Source of the DNA: Ruminococcaceae bacterium UBA7101
Lineage (GTDB): Bacteria; Bacillota; Clostridia; Oscillospirales; Acutalibacteraceae
Direction of reading: 5' to 3'
Assembly (NCBI GenBank): GCA_002493325.1
Contig: DKYL01000035.1
Location: forward strand, 1 to 7,543
Length of the DNA: 7,543 nt
Shown here piece by piece: positions 1-6,715 of this stretch; within the stretch, counting starts at the first letter, position 1; each line of letters opens with the position of its first letter. The position numbers and the translations under genes were made by a program. The notes beneath the pieces were generated by a model, which saw nothing but the letters and a program-made list of their open reading frames with translations, ran no database searches and was not told the DNA's origin.

Positions 1-23
1 TATTATAGTACGCAATAATATCA

Positions 24-46
24 GCAATATACAAACAGAATATTGC
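24..46. repeat. Short inverted repeat GCAATAT / ATATTGC downstream of the coupling protein
   Basis: Seven-base perfect arms (24..30 and 40..46) flank nine bases in the A/T-rich tail after the coupling protein stop. No T-run follows on the minus strand, so it is a poor terminator. TATAAT-like sequence lies further downstream on the minus strand near the left edge (TACTATAATA, 1..10), but I find no properly spaced -35. The 83-base stretch is cut off by the window edge, so its role cannot be judged. Confidence 0.35.
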
Positions 47-83
47 ACTTTAGATAACTTTTAAATATAACAAAATTAGCACT

Positions 84-1979
84 TTATTTAACATTGTTCA
101 TTCTTGCCATAGGCACATTGTTTTTTACCATATTCTGCCCTCCGCCTGATGCTTTTCCCTTGTTTTTCTTTTTTGTCTTGTTCTTTTCAATTTCCTGTTC
201 GGTGATTGGTGCATGAATCTGTCCGGCTTTGGCAAGTGCCGCCTGTATTTCTTCTTCAGATAATTCCTCTCCGCCATATAATTCGTTAATTGCAGTTTCA
301 AGTTCTCGCTTGTTCAGATATTTAACCTCACGGACTTGCTGCTCTTCAAGGCTAAATGGTTTTTCAAATTCAATGCCCCATTTAAAGAAAAGTTTTAGTT
401 TTATCTTCATAGGATTGTGTCCTGTTTTCATAACAATAAATTGTCCTTTAGGCATGGATTTGAGTTCATCGGGAGTCATTAACGGTCGTTCAATCATTTG
501 TAATGACTGTGATGGGTCGTTCTTTCCTCTGCTGACTGAACCACTCATAACCGTTCTGTTGCCCATTGCTTTGGATAATACTTCGGCTGATTTTGAGTTT
601 GGAGCAAAGCCGCCAAATATAGTAAGCTGTGTGTTATCGGCGATAATCTCTGCTCCTTCTGCACCATAGTTTTTATTAAGCTGTGCAAAGGATTGTATTA
701 TCGGAACAATACTAATTTTTCGTGAACGCCCTGCCGAGAACATAAGCTCTGCTGATTGTATCTTCGGCAGAGTTCCGAACTCGTCAAGATACATCATTAC
801 TCTGTTCTTCAGCTTGCCGTTGTTCTCATCTGCAACGGTCAGTATCTCTCTGTAAAACTGTTGCAGTATCAACGATACCATAAAATATTTGGTATCATCT
901 TCTTCGGGCATTACAATAAATATTGCCGATTTCTCATTACAGAATTTCTCTGCATCTATTTCTGTATCAAAGCACAAAATCTGTTCAAGCTCTGTATCAA
1001 GAAAGGCATTCAGTCGTGACATAGCGGTTGACATTACAGACATCATAGACTGCTCACCTGAGTTCAGAGCTGCCCCTGCAAACCATCTTGCCTTGTGTTC
1101 GGGCGGCAGTTTATCAAGTAACTGCTTAAATTGAGTCTGTCCTTTTACCTTTGACGGAGCCAACAGGTCCTGGATTATCTTAAAAACAGAAACAATATGT
1201 CGCTTTTCCTTCGGTGCGAATTCTGCAACAAGCAAAATAGCAGAGGTTAATAATCCCTCTGCTGCGTCATAGAAATATGCGTTTTGTCCGAAGGATGCGG
1301 CATCCATTCCTGACATAATGATTGTTTTTGAGATAATTTTGGCGTACTTTTCTGCCTTTGCCTTGTAGGAAATATTCGGCTTTTTTTCTTTAACACTTAC
1401 CTCATATAAATCAATATACTTGTTGACAAGGTGCAGTAAATTATTGCCGTGTGACTTGGTCGGATTACGCAAATCAAGAACAGAAATATTATACCCATAA
1501 TACTTTTGGGCGATATCTCCGTAGCTTCGATAAATGTCGCCCTTCGTATCGGTACTGATAAAGCTCATACCGCTTGCACAGGCATATTCAATATTCGGAT
1601 AAAGGAAATATGCTGTTTTACCTACACCTGCTGCACCAATCATTAATGCGTGTACATCCTGATCGTCAACAAGTGCAATAGTATTTGTTTTACCTTTGCA
1701 GCCGACAACAATTCCTTGAGGTAAAGGTTCGCCATTCGGCATTGTAGGTGTTTCACCGTTCTTTGCCTGTGCACGCCATTTTTCAGGCTCATAAGGAACA
1801 TGTTTATATGTTTTCCTGATTTCTTCTTTCGGAGCAAATCGGGCTGTTCCGTGTTGTCCGTCACCGACTGTTTTTGATTTAATATTGTTCAGATTATAAA
1901 TGTGTGCAAGCAGAGATATTAAGCCGAGTACAGTAAACATCACTACGCCTGCAACAATTAATCCTGTTGGGTTGCCCAT
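84..1979 (-). CDS. VirD4/TraG-type type IV coupling protein (conjugative DNA transfer ATPase)
   Basis: This is a 631-residue coupling ATPase that would link the relaxase-DNA complex to a type IV mating channel at the inner membrane. Visible in the sequence: one hydrophobic segment at residues 5-30; a conserved GDGQHGTARF stretch at 40-49; a Walker A GAAGVGKT at 115-122; a STDTKGD stretch at 142-148; a Walker B ending LDEFGTLP at 398-405; and the IVPIIQSFAQL segment at 424-434 typical of the VirD4 ATPase core. The tail from about 590 is rich in Lys, Asn and Gly. Many VirD4 proteins have two N-terminal membrane helices, and only one is seen here. The ATG at 1979 is the only usual start after an in-frame TAG 12 bases upstream. 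It has no good ribosome-binding site; AAAAGGAGTG lies about 31 bases away. It is the last gene of the relaxase-Toprim-coupling protein run. The family call is firm; the exact N-terminus is uncertain. Confidence 0.95.
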   Translation of the reverse strand: MGNPTGLIVAGVVMFTVLGLISLLAHIYNLNNIKSKTVGDGQHGTARFAPKEEIRKTYKHVPYEPEKWRAQAKNGETPTMPNGEPLPQGIVVGCKGKTNTIALVDDQDVHALMIGAAGVGKTAYFLYPNIEYACASGMSFISTDTKGDIYRSYGDIAQKYYGYNISVLDLRNPTKSHGNNLLHLVNKYIDLYEVSVKEKKPNISYKAKAEKYAKIISKTIIMSGMDAASFGQNAYFYDAAEGLLTSAILLVAEFAPKEKRHIVSVFKIIQDLLAPSKVKGQTQFKQLLDKLPPEHKARWFAGAALNSGEQSMMSVMSTAMSRLNAFLDTELEQILCFDTEIDAEKFCNEKSAIFIVMPEEDDTKYFMVSLILQQFYREILTVADENNGKLKNRVMMYLDEFGTLPKIQSAELMFSAGRSRKISIVPIIQSFAQLNKNYGAEGAEIIADNTQLTIFGGFAPNSKSAEVLSKAMGNRTVMSGSVSRGKNDPSQSLQMIERPLMTPDELKSMPKGQFIVMKTGHNPMKIKLKLFFKWGIEFEKPFSLEEQQVREVKYLNKRELETAINELYGGEELSEEEIQAALAKAGQIHAPITEQEIEKNKTKKKNKGKASGGGQNMVKNNVPMARMNNVK

Positions 1980-2008
1980 AGGGCAACAACTCTATATTTT
2001 TTCTGATT

Positions 2009-2018
2009 CACTCCTTTT
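2009..2018 (-). promoter_or_regulatory. Shine-Dalgarno site AAAAGGAGTG upstream of the coupling protein
   Basis: This good ribosome-binding sequence lies in the 57-base gap after the Toprim gene, but no ATG, GTG or TTG follows at the usual 5-9 base distance. The GTG that overlaps it (2009..2011) opens an 18-codon frame ending at 1958, which overlaps the coupling protein ATG in another frame. The coupling protein's own ATG starts about 31 bases downstream. Either the site serves a short leader reading frame, or the 5' end of the coupling gene has been altered. Confidence 0.5.
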
Positions 2019-2036
2019 ATAAATTAGTAATTTTAT

Positions 2037-3473
2037 TCAAACTATAGACTGCTGGCACAGCAGTTCACTCCCTTCGTGTTCTTCTGTAAAATTTTCAGTT
2101 TCTGCCATTTCAATCTGTGATTGGATTTGCAGACTATCACAAATAATTTCAAACACACACTGTATATCTCTTTCAAGATCGTGATCTATTCTCATTTGCA
2201 TCGGATTAAACAAATCCTTGAAGCAATCCATACCTTTATTTAGTTTTTTAAATTTGTTTTCAAGGCAACTTTTATCTGTGTGCGGCAAATATTTTTGAAA
2301 TATTCCTATCATTAATTCTTTATCATTTGCAAGTAAATAACCTTTTGCCATGCGGATTGCATCTATCGCAAGACGGTTTGCACAGCATACGATATCATGA
2401 TTTGTGCTTGCATTTATTAATTGCTGAAAATCATCGCAAATGGTTTTATAATAAAACTGCAACGGCTTAATCCTCATTGCCGTATGAACAGCATTTTTTA
2501 TAAGCTCACACATTTTATTCATTGTAGGATGAGGAACAGCCGGTAATGGTTCTATGCCGTTTTTCGCCTTGAGAATCTCATTCCAATCCTTGTATTTTGG
2601 CCTGATAAAAGCAACATCGTTATATCCGATTTGATTCAGATTGTGTCTTATTCTGTAATCGGAATCTATTCCTTCTCTGTCATTATCAAGGCATAAATAT
2701 ATTTTATTGAGATTCGGATTATCCTTCAGCATTTGAATAACGGCACGGTCTGAAACAGAGCACAAAGAAACATAGGAGTGCTGCTGCCAGTTATCTTTAT
2801 GCAAGGATATATACGAAAGCATATCTATAGGAGCCTCAAAAACATACAGTACATTGCTTGTTCCTGTGTGATGAAAGCTGTATTCGGCTTCAACACTTTC
2901 AACATTTCCCTTAAAAGAATCACCGAGCGTATATGTTCCGCGCTTGTGAGCATGGCGAGCCTTGCCGTTCTTATCTACCCCGACAAAAACACAGTTATGA
3001 ATTTCTTTTCCCTTGATGATTTCTTTGCTTTCATAAATCAATCCTTTATCAACAAAGTATTTAACAACATCTCTGTCAAGAAATCGTGATTTGAACAAGT
3101 ACGCAAATATCTGTTTCATACTTTCATTTGGTGCAGGGAGCTCAAAAGGACTCTTTTTATTCTGCTTTTTCTGCATTTCAACACTTATGGGTTCTATGTG
3201 TTCGTCAAGCAGCATTTGCACTGCATCCTGATAACTTTTGTTATAATACTTCTCAACAAACTGAACGGCATTACCGCCTTTCTGCTCATACTGACTGAAC
3301 CAGATATTGTCCCGGATTGTTACTCTGCCTCCGGCTTCCCATAACATTTCAGATCCACAACGCTTTAAACTCTCACCTTGAGAAAGTAAAAAAGCAACCA
3401 AATCTGTATTGGCTGCTCTCTGCTTCTGTTCTTCCGTGAACTGTATATATTCTGTTTGATATTGTTTTCTTAT
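2037..3473 (-). CDS. DUF3991/Toprim domain protein, primase-like, with probable ATA start
   Basis: The predicted product is about 478 residues. Proteins of this DUF3991 plus Toprim type are common in Firmicutes conjugative elements and resemble the DNA-handling part of DnaG-like primases; the precise reaction is not shown. Numbered from the ATA, residues 12-88 form the N-terminal domain (FTEEQKQRA, then WFSQYEQKGGNAVQFV). It lacks the zinc-binding Cys/His set of classical primases. The Toprim fold follows: the conserved Glu in VFEAPID (about 213) and the DxD in CLDNDREG (D263, D265), then KDWNEIL. The last 160 or so residues are unrecognised. The start rests on a near-ideal AAGGATGGTGAT site (3479..3490) followed five bases later by ATA (3471..3473). 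The family-typical TEEQKQRA lies upstream of the first ordinary start, TTG at 3401, which would cut it off. The gene follows the relaxase at once. An A-run indel or an ATG-to-ATA mutation is also possible. Confidence 0.85.
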   Translation of the reverse strand: MRKQYQTEYIQFTEEQKQRAANTDLVAFLLSQGESLKRCGSEMLWEAGGRVTIRDNIWFSQYEQKGGNAVQFVEKYYNKSYQDAVQMLLDEHIEPISVEMQKKQNKKSPFELPAPNESMKQIFAYLFKSRFLDRDVVKYFVDKGLIYESKEIIKGKEIHNCVFVGVDKNGKARHAHKRGTYTLGDSFKGNVESVEAEYSFHHTGTSNVLYVFEAPIDMLSYISLHKDNWQQHSYVSLCSVSDRAVIQMLKDNPNLNKIYLCLDNDREGIDSDYRIRHNLNQIGYNDVAFIRPKYKDWNEILKAKNGIEPLPAVPHPTMNKMCELIKNAVHTAMRIKPLQFYYKTICDDFQQLINASTNHDIVCCANRLAIDAIRMAKGYLLANDKELMIGIFQKYLPHTDKSCLENKFKKLNKGMDCFKDLFNPMQMRIDHDLERDIQCVFEIICDSLQIQSQIEMAETENFTEEHEGSELLCQQSIV

Positions 3474-3478
3474 GTGAT

Positions 3479-3490
3479 ATCACCATCCTT
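3479..3490 (-). promoter_or_regulatory. Ribosome-binding site of the Toprim gene
   Basis: AAGGATGGTGAT differs from the ideal AAGGAGGTGAT complement of the 16S 3' end by a single extra T. It begins directly after the relaxase stop codon (3491..3493). The ATG inside it (3484..3486) is in the wrong frame and reaches a stop at 3373, so it is part of the site and not a start. Five bases downstream lies ATA (3471..3473), in frame with the Toprim protein. Confidence 0.65.
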
Positions 3491-5671
3491 TTAACTGCGT
3501 AAGCCCTGTGCCATTTTCTTTTCTTCAATCTGTCTGCGCTGTTTCTTATCAATCCTGAATCCTGTTTTTGATTTATCAGTATTGAACTTTTTGCCAAACA
3601 GATTGCCCATATAACCAAATAATCGCATGGCAGACATTGCGGCTAAATACTTCAAATAGTCCTCTCTGTTCTGTAAGATTTTATCAGCATATTCGTTGCC
3701 TTGTTCTGCTGCCGACTGCAAAAGTTCAATTCCTTTTTCTTCGTTTTTTGAAATATCAATACCGAATAAAAGCATTTTTCCGAGTAAAACTTTTGCCCAT
3801 TCATTGTTCTTTTCTATGGCAGAAATCAATAGCTTTATTGCTCGTTCTGCGTCTTTAGGTATCACATCACTGTTCAATAATAACTTCGCAAGAGCGTATT
3901 CAGCCTTGTCATCTCCGCGAGATACGCTGTGCAAAAGTAAATTGTATGCTCGCTTTTCATCTTTGGGTAACAATTCACCCTTGAGGATAATAAACGCAAG
4001 CATCTTTTCAGCCGGAGCAAATTTCTTGTCTGCCGAGCCTTCAAGCAGTTCCAAACCTTCCTTGATTTTGTCCTTAAACTTATCAGAAAATAAATACTGA
4101 CAGGCAAGGGAATACATTGCATACTTGTTGCCTTTGCCTGCCGATTCACTTAACAGATATATTGCTCTTTTGTAATTCTCATCAACTTTTCCGTTGCCGA
4201 GATATTGTTTACCGAGATAGTATTCGGCATATTCATTGCCTTGTTCACAGGATTTTTCCAGCCAGTATACACCTTCATCAATATCTTCTTCGCTGAATTC
4301 GTTTACAATTAACATCCTGCCGAGCTTGTATTGTGCGTAATGATTGCCTTCTTTTGCAGACAATTTCAGCAATGCAAAACCTCTCTCAAAATCATATTTT
4401 GGTGAATTTTTGTCGAGCACTCGTTTCGCTTGCCAATACTTTTCAGAGGAGGTAAGCAAATAATCTCTGTAATCCAACTCGTCATCATCGGGTTCGGGTT
4501 CTGTTTCAGGTGCAGATAATTTAATCGGTTCTTCTGTGAATTCATCGTCAAAAATCAAAACAAATCCGCCAAGTTTTAAGGCTTCTTTTATTACCATATT
4601 GCGAATGCTTTTGAATTCCTTGTTTGCAGACAACGGAATTCTTTTTAATTTTTCATTCGTATAATTGCTTGTGATTTTGTCTTTCTGCTCATACCATAAT
4701 GCATAGAGTGACTTGATATTTTCATTCTTTTCAAGCTCATCAACGATCTGATTTACAATTAATTTGACTTCGGGTTTCAGATATCCGTAAACTTTTTTGC
4801 CTGATGTCTGCTTTAATTTATCGTTCAAATCAAACAAAAGCCTTTCGATATTTTCATTCTGAAAGTTGCCTTTCATAATATTTACAATCAGATTTTCAGC
4901 AATTTCTTTACTGCTTGCCTTGAGTGTATCTCGTATATCTGTCTGCTCTTTATATATCTGAATCAAATCATTTCTGAAGATTTCTTTTGCAAGACAGGAC
5001 TTGATGTTTCGTATTCCTTTTTTGGATAAATATGCTTCAGTGGGCTTAGTTGAATAGGCAACCATGTGAATATGAGGGTGGTGACTTTCATTATGAAAGG
5101 CTGCATACCACTTAAAATTTTCGGGATCAATATTCATATTCTTTGCGATTTCATTTCGTTTTGCACTCAATAAATTCTGCCATGCCTGTACATTATCAAA
5201 GCCAAGACGAGCGGCATCTTCCCGCTTCAAAGAAATAATATGAGTCCAAACATTGCCCTCATATTCATTTAGTTCCTGTTCGACTTTAGATAAAATTATC
5301 GGCTTATTGTTATCGGAAAATAGTCCGTGTTCTGCAATTTTTTCAGCACCAGGTCGGGTAGCCATATACTTAACATAACCGCCCATATTCTCAGACTGTA
5401 CATTAGCCTCAAGCACTCTTGTTATGAACTCACTTGCATTCTCAATCGTAGGCTTTTCAATATAGTCTTTGTATTCCAAAAGCTCATTGCAATTCGGAAA
5501 ATCTTTAAGCATATTTTCAATTAAATCCTTCTGCTTTTTTGTTGCAGGGCGGTTTAGTTTTGTGTTTTTCGGCAGTTCAACACCTTCTCTTGTTGCAATA
5601 TATCTTACATATTTACCCATTTTATAATCGGTTGCTTTATAGTATGGACTGAATAAAATCAACTTCGCCAT
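3491..5671 (-). CDS. MobP3/MobL-type conjugative relaxase with C-terminal Sel1 repeats
   Basis: This 726-residue protein is the predicted oriT nickase that starts conjugative transfer and stays attached to the DNA 5' end. The N-terminal 250 residues match what I know of the MobP3/MobL relaxases: SPYYK at 8-12, YIATREGVE at 24-32, a second similar YMATRPGAE at 102-110, WTHIISLKREDAARLG at 142-157, and the metal-binding histidine motif HHPHIHM at 197-203 (H198, H200 and H202 are candidate ligands). The catalytic Tyr is probably among Y10, Y11, Y22 and Y24, but I cannot choose. Residues 250-370 form a charged helical middle, followed by an acidic linker at 386-400. Residues 425-665 carry about seven Sel1-like repeats of roughly 36 residues, marked by (A/G)xxLLxxSAxxGNxxAxYxLG. 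A basic tail ends the protein. The ATG shares its A with the stop of the upstream relaxosome gene (TAATG), which suggests translational coupling. Confidence 0.93.
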   Translation of the reverse strand: MAKLILFSPYYKATDYKMGKYVRYIATREGVELPKNTKLNRPATKKQKDLIENMLKDFPNCNELLEYKDYIEKPTIENASEFITRVLEANVQSENMGGYVKYMATRPGAEKIAEHGLFSDNNKPIILSKVEQELNEYEGNVWTHIISLKREDAARLGFDNVQAWQNLLSAKRNEIAKNMNIDPENFKWYAAFHNESHHPHIHMVAYSTKPTEAYLSKKGIRNIKSCLAKEIFRNDLIQIYKEQTDIRDTLKASSKEIAENLIVNIMKGNFQNENIERLLFDLNDKLKQTSGKKVYGYLKPEVKLIVNQIVDELEKNENIKSLYALWYEQKDKITSNYTNEKLKRIPLSANKEFKSIRNMVIKEALKLGGFVLIFDDEFTEEPIKLSAPETEPEPDDDELDYRDYLLTSSEKYWQAKRVLDKNSPKYDFERGFALLKLSAKEGNHYAQYKLGRMLIVNEFSEEDIDEGVYWLEKSCEQGNEYAEYYLGKQYLGNGKVDENYKRAIYLLSESAGKGNKYAMYSLACQYLFSDKFKDKIKEGLELLEGSADKKFAPAEKMLAFIILKGELLPKDEKRAYNLLLHSVSRGDDKAEYALAKLLLNSDVIPKDAERAIKLLISAIEKNNEWAKVLLGKMLLFGIDISKNEEKGIELLQSAAEQGNEYADKILQNREDYLKYLAAMSAMRLFGYMGNLFGKKFNTDKSKTGFRIDKKQRRQIEEKKMAQGLRS

Positions 5672-6087
5672 TACTCTGTTTCACCGTTCTGATAATCAAT
5701 AATATCCTTCATATTGATTGCACCGTTTACTGCCTTAACCTCATACAAAACTCTGTCCTTCATAAGTTCAAACTTTTCTGCATCAAGCTGAAAAGTTCCT
5801 GCAAGAATGTTCATTGTTGCCGCCATTTCAAAGGCAAGTTTGAAAATAATCTGTGATAATCTGTACTCGGTTAAATCAAGTCTTGCGTCAATTACGGATT
5901 CAAAAGCGGGTGTTAAAACTTCTGTATTTAATTTACGGTCTAAATAGCAATGATAATATTTTACTGCATCGCAAATAAATTGACTTCGATTAGGTACATT
6001 GGCTTTTTCCAAATCTCTTTCACAAATTTCCAAAATCTCGTTATTAGCATAAACTGCTATTCTTTTTGCCTCATTTTTCTCTGTCAT
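5671..6087 (-). CDS. Ribbon-helix-helix relaxosome accessory protein (MobC-like role)
   Basis: This 138-residue protein has a likely ribbon-helix-helix DNA-binding N-terminus. A short strand RIAVYAN (9-15) is followed by a first helix (about 16-30), the turn VPNRSQF (31-37) and a second helix to about 49. Residues 60-125 look helical and may serve assembly or relaxase contact. It sits directly upstream of the relaxase with a one-base stop/start overlap, the usual place for an oriT-binding accessory protein. By position and fold I infer that it binds the inverted repeats just upstream and may also repress its own operon. An AGGAGG at 6095..6100 lies seven bases before the ATG, so this start is secure. 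The fold call is fairly sure. The MobC-like role is inferred from context, as the sequence is not a plain match to classical MobC. Confidence 0.82.
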   Translation of the reverse strand: MTEKNEAKRIAVYANNEILEICERDLEKANVPNRSQFICDAVKYYHCYLDRKLNTEVLTPAFESVIDARLDLTEYRLSQIIFKLAFEMAATMNILAGTFQLDAEKFELMKDRVLYEVKAVNGAINMKDIIDYQNGETE

Positions 6088-6094
6088 AAATCAA

Positions 6095-6100
6095 CCTCCT
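6095..6100 (-). promoter_or_regulatory. Ribosome-binding site AGGAGG of the relaxosome gene
   Basis: A perfect AGGAGG seven bases before the ATG at 6087 fixes the start of the mobilisation operon. It lies just downstream, in the minus-strand direction, of the imperfect inverted repeat at 6105..6121. A protein bound there could therefore also hinder translation or transcription. Confidence 0.85.
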
Positions 6101-6104
6101 CAAA

Positions 6105-6121
6105 GCATACTAAAAGTATAC
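6105..6121. repeat. Imperfect inverted repeat GCATACT-AAA-AGTATAC, possible operator
   Basis: Two seven-base arms (6105..6111 and 6115..6121) pair at six of seven positions around a three-base centre. The arm matches the inner part of the larger repeat at 6168..6206 (both contain GCATACT), and 'ACTGAT' follows in both places. The site lies between the larger repeat and the ribosome-binding site of the ribbon-helix-helix gene. It suits a dimeric regulator binding its own control region, but binding is inference. Confidence 0.55.
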
Positions 6122-6167
6122 TGATATATTCACCTTATTTTCTTTATAAATACTTAATAATGAATAA

Positions 6168-6206
6168 ATAGCAGCATACTGATTTTTATAATTTGTATGC
6201 TGCTAT
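6168..6206. repeat. Perfect 12-bp inverted repeat around a 15-bp AT spacer
   Basis: ATAGCAGCATAC (6168..6179) and GTATGCTGCTAT (6195..6206) are exact reverse complements separated by an A/T-rich 15-base spacer. On the plus strand the right arm is followed by AA and seven T, which makes it terminator-like, but no plus-strand gene precedes it. Its place between the nick-like site and the relaxosome gene, and the shared GCATAC motif with 6105..6121, favour a binding site for the ribbon-helix-helix protein or part of oriT. A weak minus-strand promoter is possible here (TTGAAC at 6218..6223, then GCATAC 17 bases on), which the repeat would overlap; I do not claim it. Confidence 0.7.
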
Positions 6207-6245
6207 AATTTTTTTAAGTTCAAATTGTCGCACACATAAAAAGTT

Positions 6246-6274
6246 CCGCTCGGCGTTGCCGTGCGGTGTTTTTT
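6246..6274. terminator. GC-rich hairpin flanked by T-runs on both strands (bidirectional terminator or oriT stem)
   Basis: CCGC-T-CGGC-GTT-GCCG-T-GCGG (6246..6266) folds into two four-base stems with one T.T mismatch and a three-base loop. On the plus strand TGTTTTTT follows (6267..6274). On the minus strand AACTTTTTATG follows. Read on the minus strand it could end the transcript coming from the pentapeptide, 86-residue and DUF6103 genes. Next to the second hairpin and the nick-like site it may also act as single-stranded structure in oriT. Confidence 0.6.
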
Positions 6275-6275
6275 C

Positions 6276-6320
6276 GGAGTTTGCCGGCTCTTGGCGGCAT
6301 ACTCCTTTATCCTGCTTTTT
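6276..6320 (+). other. Candidate origin of transfer (oriT): hairpin plus RP4-like nick core TATCCTG^C
   Basis: GGAGT-T-TGCCG (6276..6286) pairs with CGGCA-T-ACTCC (6295..6305) around an eight-base loop, with one T.T mismatch. Nine bases after the hairpin is the predicted cut between 6314 and 6315, in TATCCTG^C (6308..6315). Known: MOBP plasmids such as RP4 and R751 are nicked at the YATCCTG^Y core, with an inverted repeat just 5' of it. Here the layout is the same, in the gap directly upstream of a MOBP-class relaxase operon. I infer that the plus strand is nicked, the relaxase holds the 5' end at 6315, and the rightward side is transferred first. No experiment supports the exact base. Confidence 0.7.
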
Positions 6321-6501
6321 TTCAACCTTGCAATTTAGAGCAAATTTATACTTACTTGAACCCTATCAAATCAACTTAATAGAAAGCAAATACTTTCCAG
6401 AAATTCCTCAAACTCGCTTTTAACAGTATATTTGATTACTTTTTCGACTAAACAATAAACTCTTGCCACAGCTCGCCACGCGGCTCGACAAGTATAAATT
6501 C
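6321..6501. other. Non-coding stretch between oriT candidate and DUF6103 gene
   Basis: About 180 A/T-rich bases with no supported gene. The only clear structure is a GC-rich patch at about 6464..6490 with partly repeated GCCAC and GCTCG words, containing GCC-ACGC-GGC, close behind the stop of the DUF6103 gene. It is too weak to call a terminator, since no T-run follows on the minus strand. The rest may hold accessory oriT sequence, but I see nothing specific. Confidence 0.4.
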
Positions 6502-6702
6502 TTACTTATTATCCGACTGCACTGCTGACTCGTTCTTCATATCAAAATACTCACGAACGGTAGCAGGGATATGCTTTGTAAACAAGGTGTCAATATACCC
6601 GGCTATCTCGTTATCAAGACTTTTCCCTTTCTTTTCAAGATACATTTTTACTGCCTTGTACTTTTCTTCATCGTACTGTACTGTAACATTTATTTTTTTC
6701 AA
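6502..6702 (-). CDS. DUF6103-like small protein
   Basis: This 66-residue protein begins MKKINVTVQYDEEK, then has a helical stretch, IDTLFTKHIPATVREYFD, and an acidic/polar tail. That pattern (a short beta strand, YDEEK, a Lys-rich helix, then LYTKxxPxxVREF) is the one I know from the DUF6103 family of Firmicutes mobile elements. Its function is unknown; the strand-helix opening recalls ribbon-helix-helix proteins, but that is only a guess. I place the start at TTG (6700..6702), four bases after AAGGCGGTGAT. The GTG at 6709..6711 in the same frame lies inside that site and would give 69 residues. It follows the 86-residue gene by 13 bases and is probably in the same transcript. Confidence 0.78.
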   Translation of the reverse strand: MKKINVTVQYDEEKYKAVKMYLEKKGKSLDNEIAGYIDTLFTKHIPATVREYFDMKNESAVQSDNK

Positions 6703-6715
6703 TTTAATCACCGCC

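Noticed and set aside
1..83. Promoter near the left edge on the minus strand (TACTATAATA)
   Set aside because: The -10-like sequence is good, but no -35 element is found at 16-18 bases and the downstream side is outside the window.
229..1134. Plus-strand open frames opposite the coupling protein gene
   Set aside because: They lie wholly over a strongly conserved ATPase gene, have no family-like motifs and no convincing ribosome-binding sites; they are antisense shadows.
3373..3486. An ATG (3484..3486) giving a short frame that could be read as a separate small gene after the relaxase
   Set aside because: The ATG is part of the Toprim ribosome-binding site, and the frame overlaps the conserved N-terminal Toprim coding sequence, so it is more likely a by-product.
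3660..4400. Possible DNA tandem repeats in the 3' part of the relaxase gene
   Set aside because: The similarity is at protein level (Sel1 units) and the DNA copies have diverged; no recent DNA repeat array or CRISPR-like spacing is present.
6168..6216. Inverted repeat plus T-run as a plus-strand rho-independent terminator
   Set aside because: No plus-strand gene lies upstream, and the AT-rich 15-base loop is large for a terminator; an operator or oriT repeat fits better.
6193..6423. Plus-strand open frame of 76 codons across the intergenic gap
   Set aside because: It runs through the two hairpins and the nick-like site, has no ribosome-binding site and its translation looks like no protein family.
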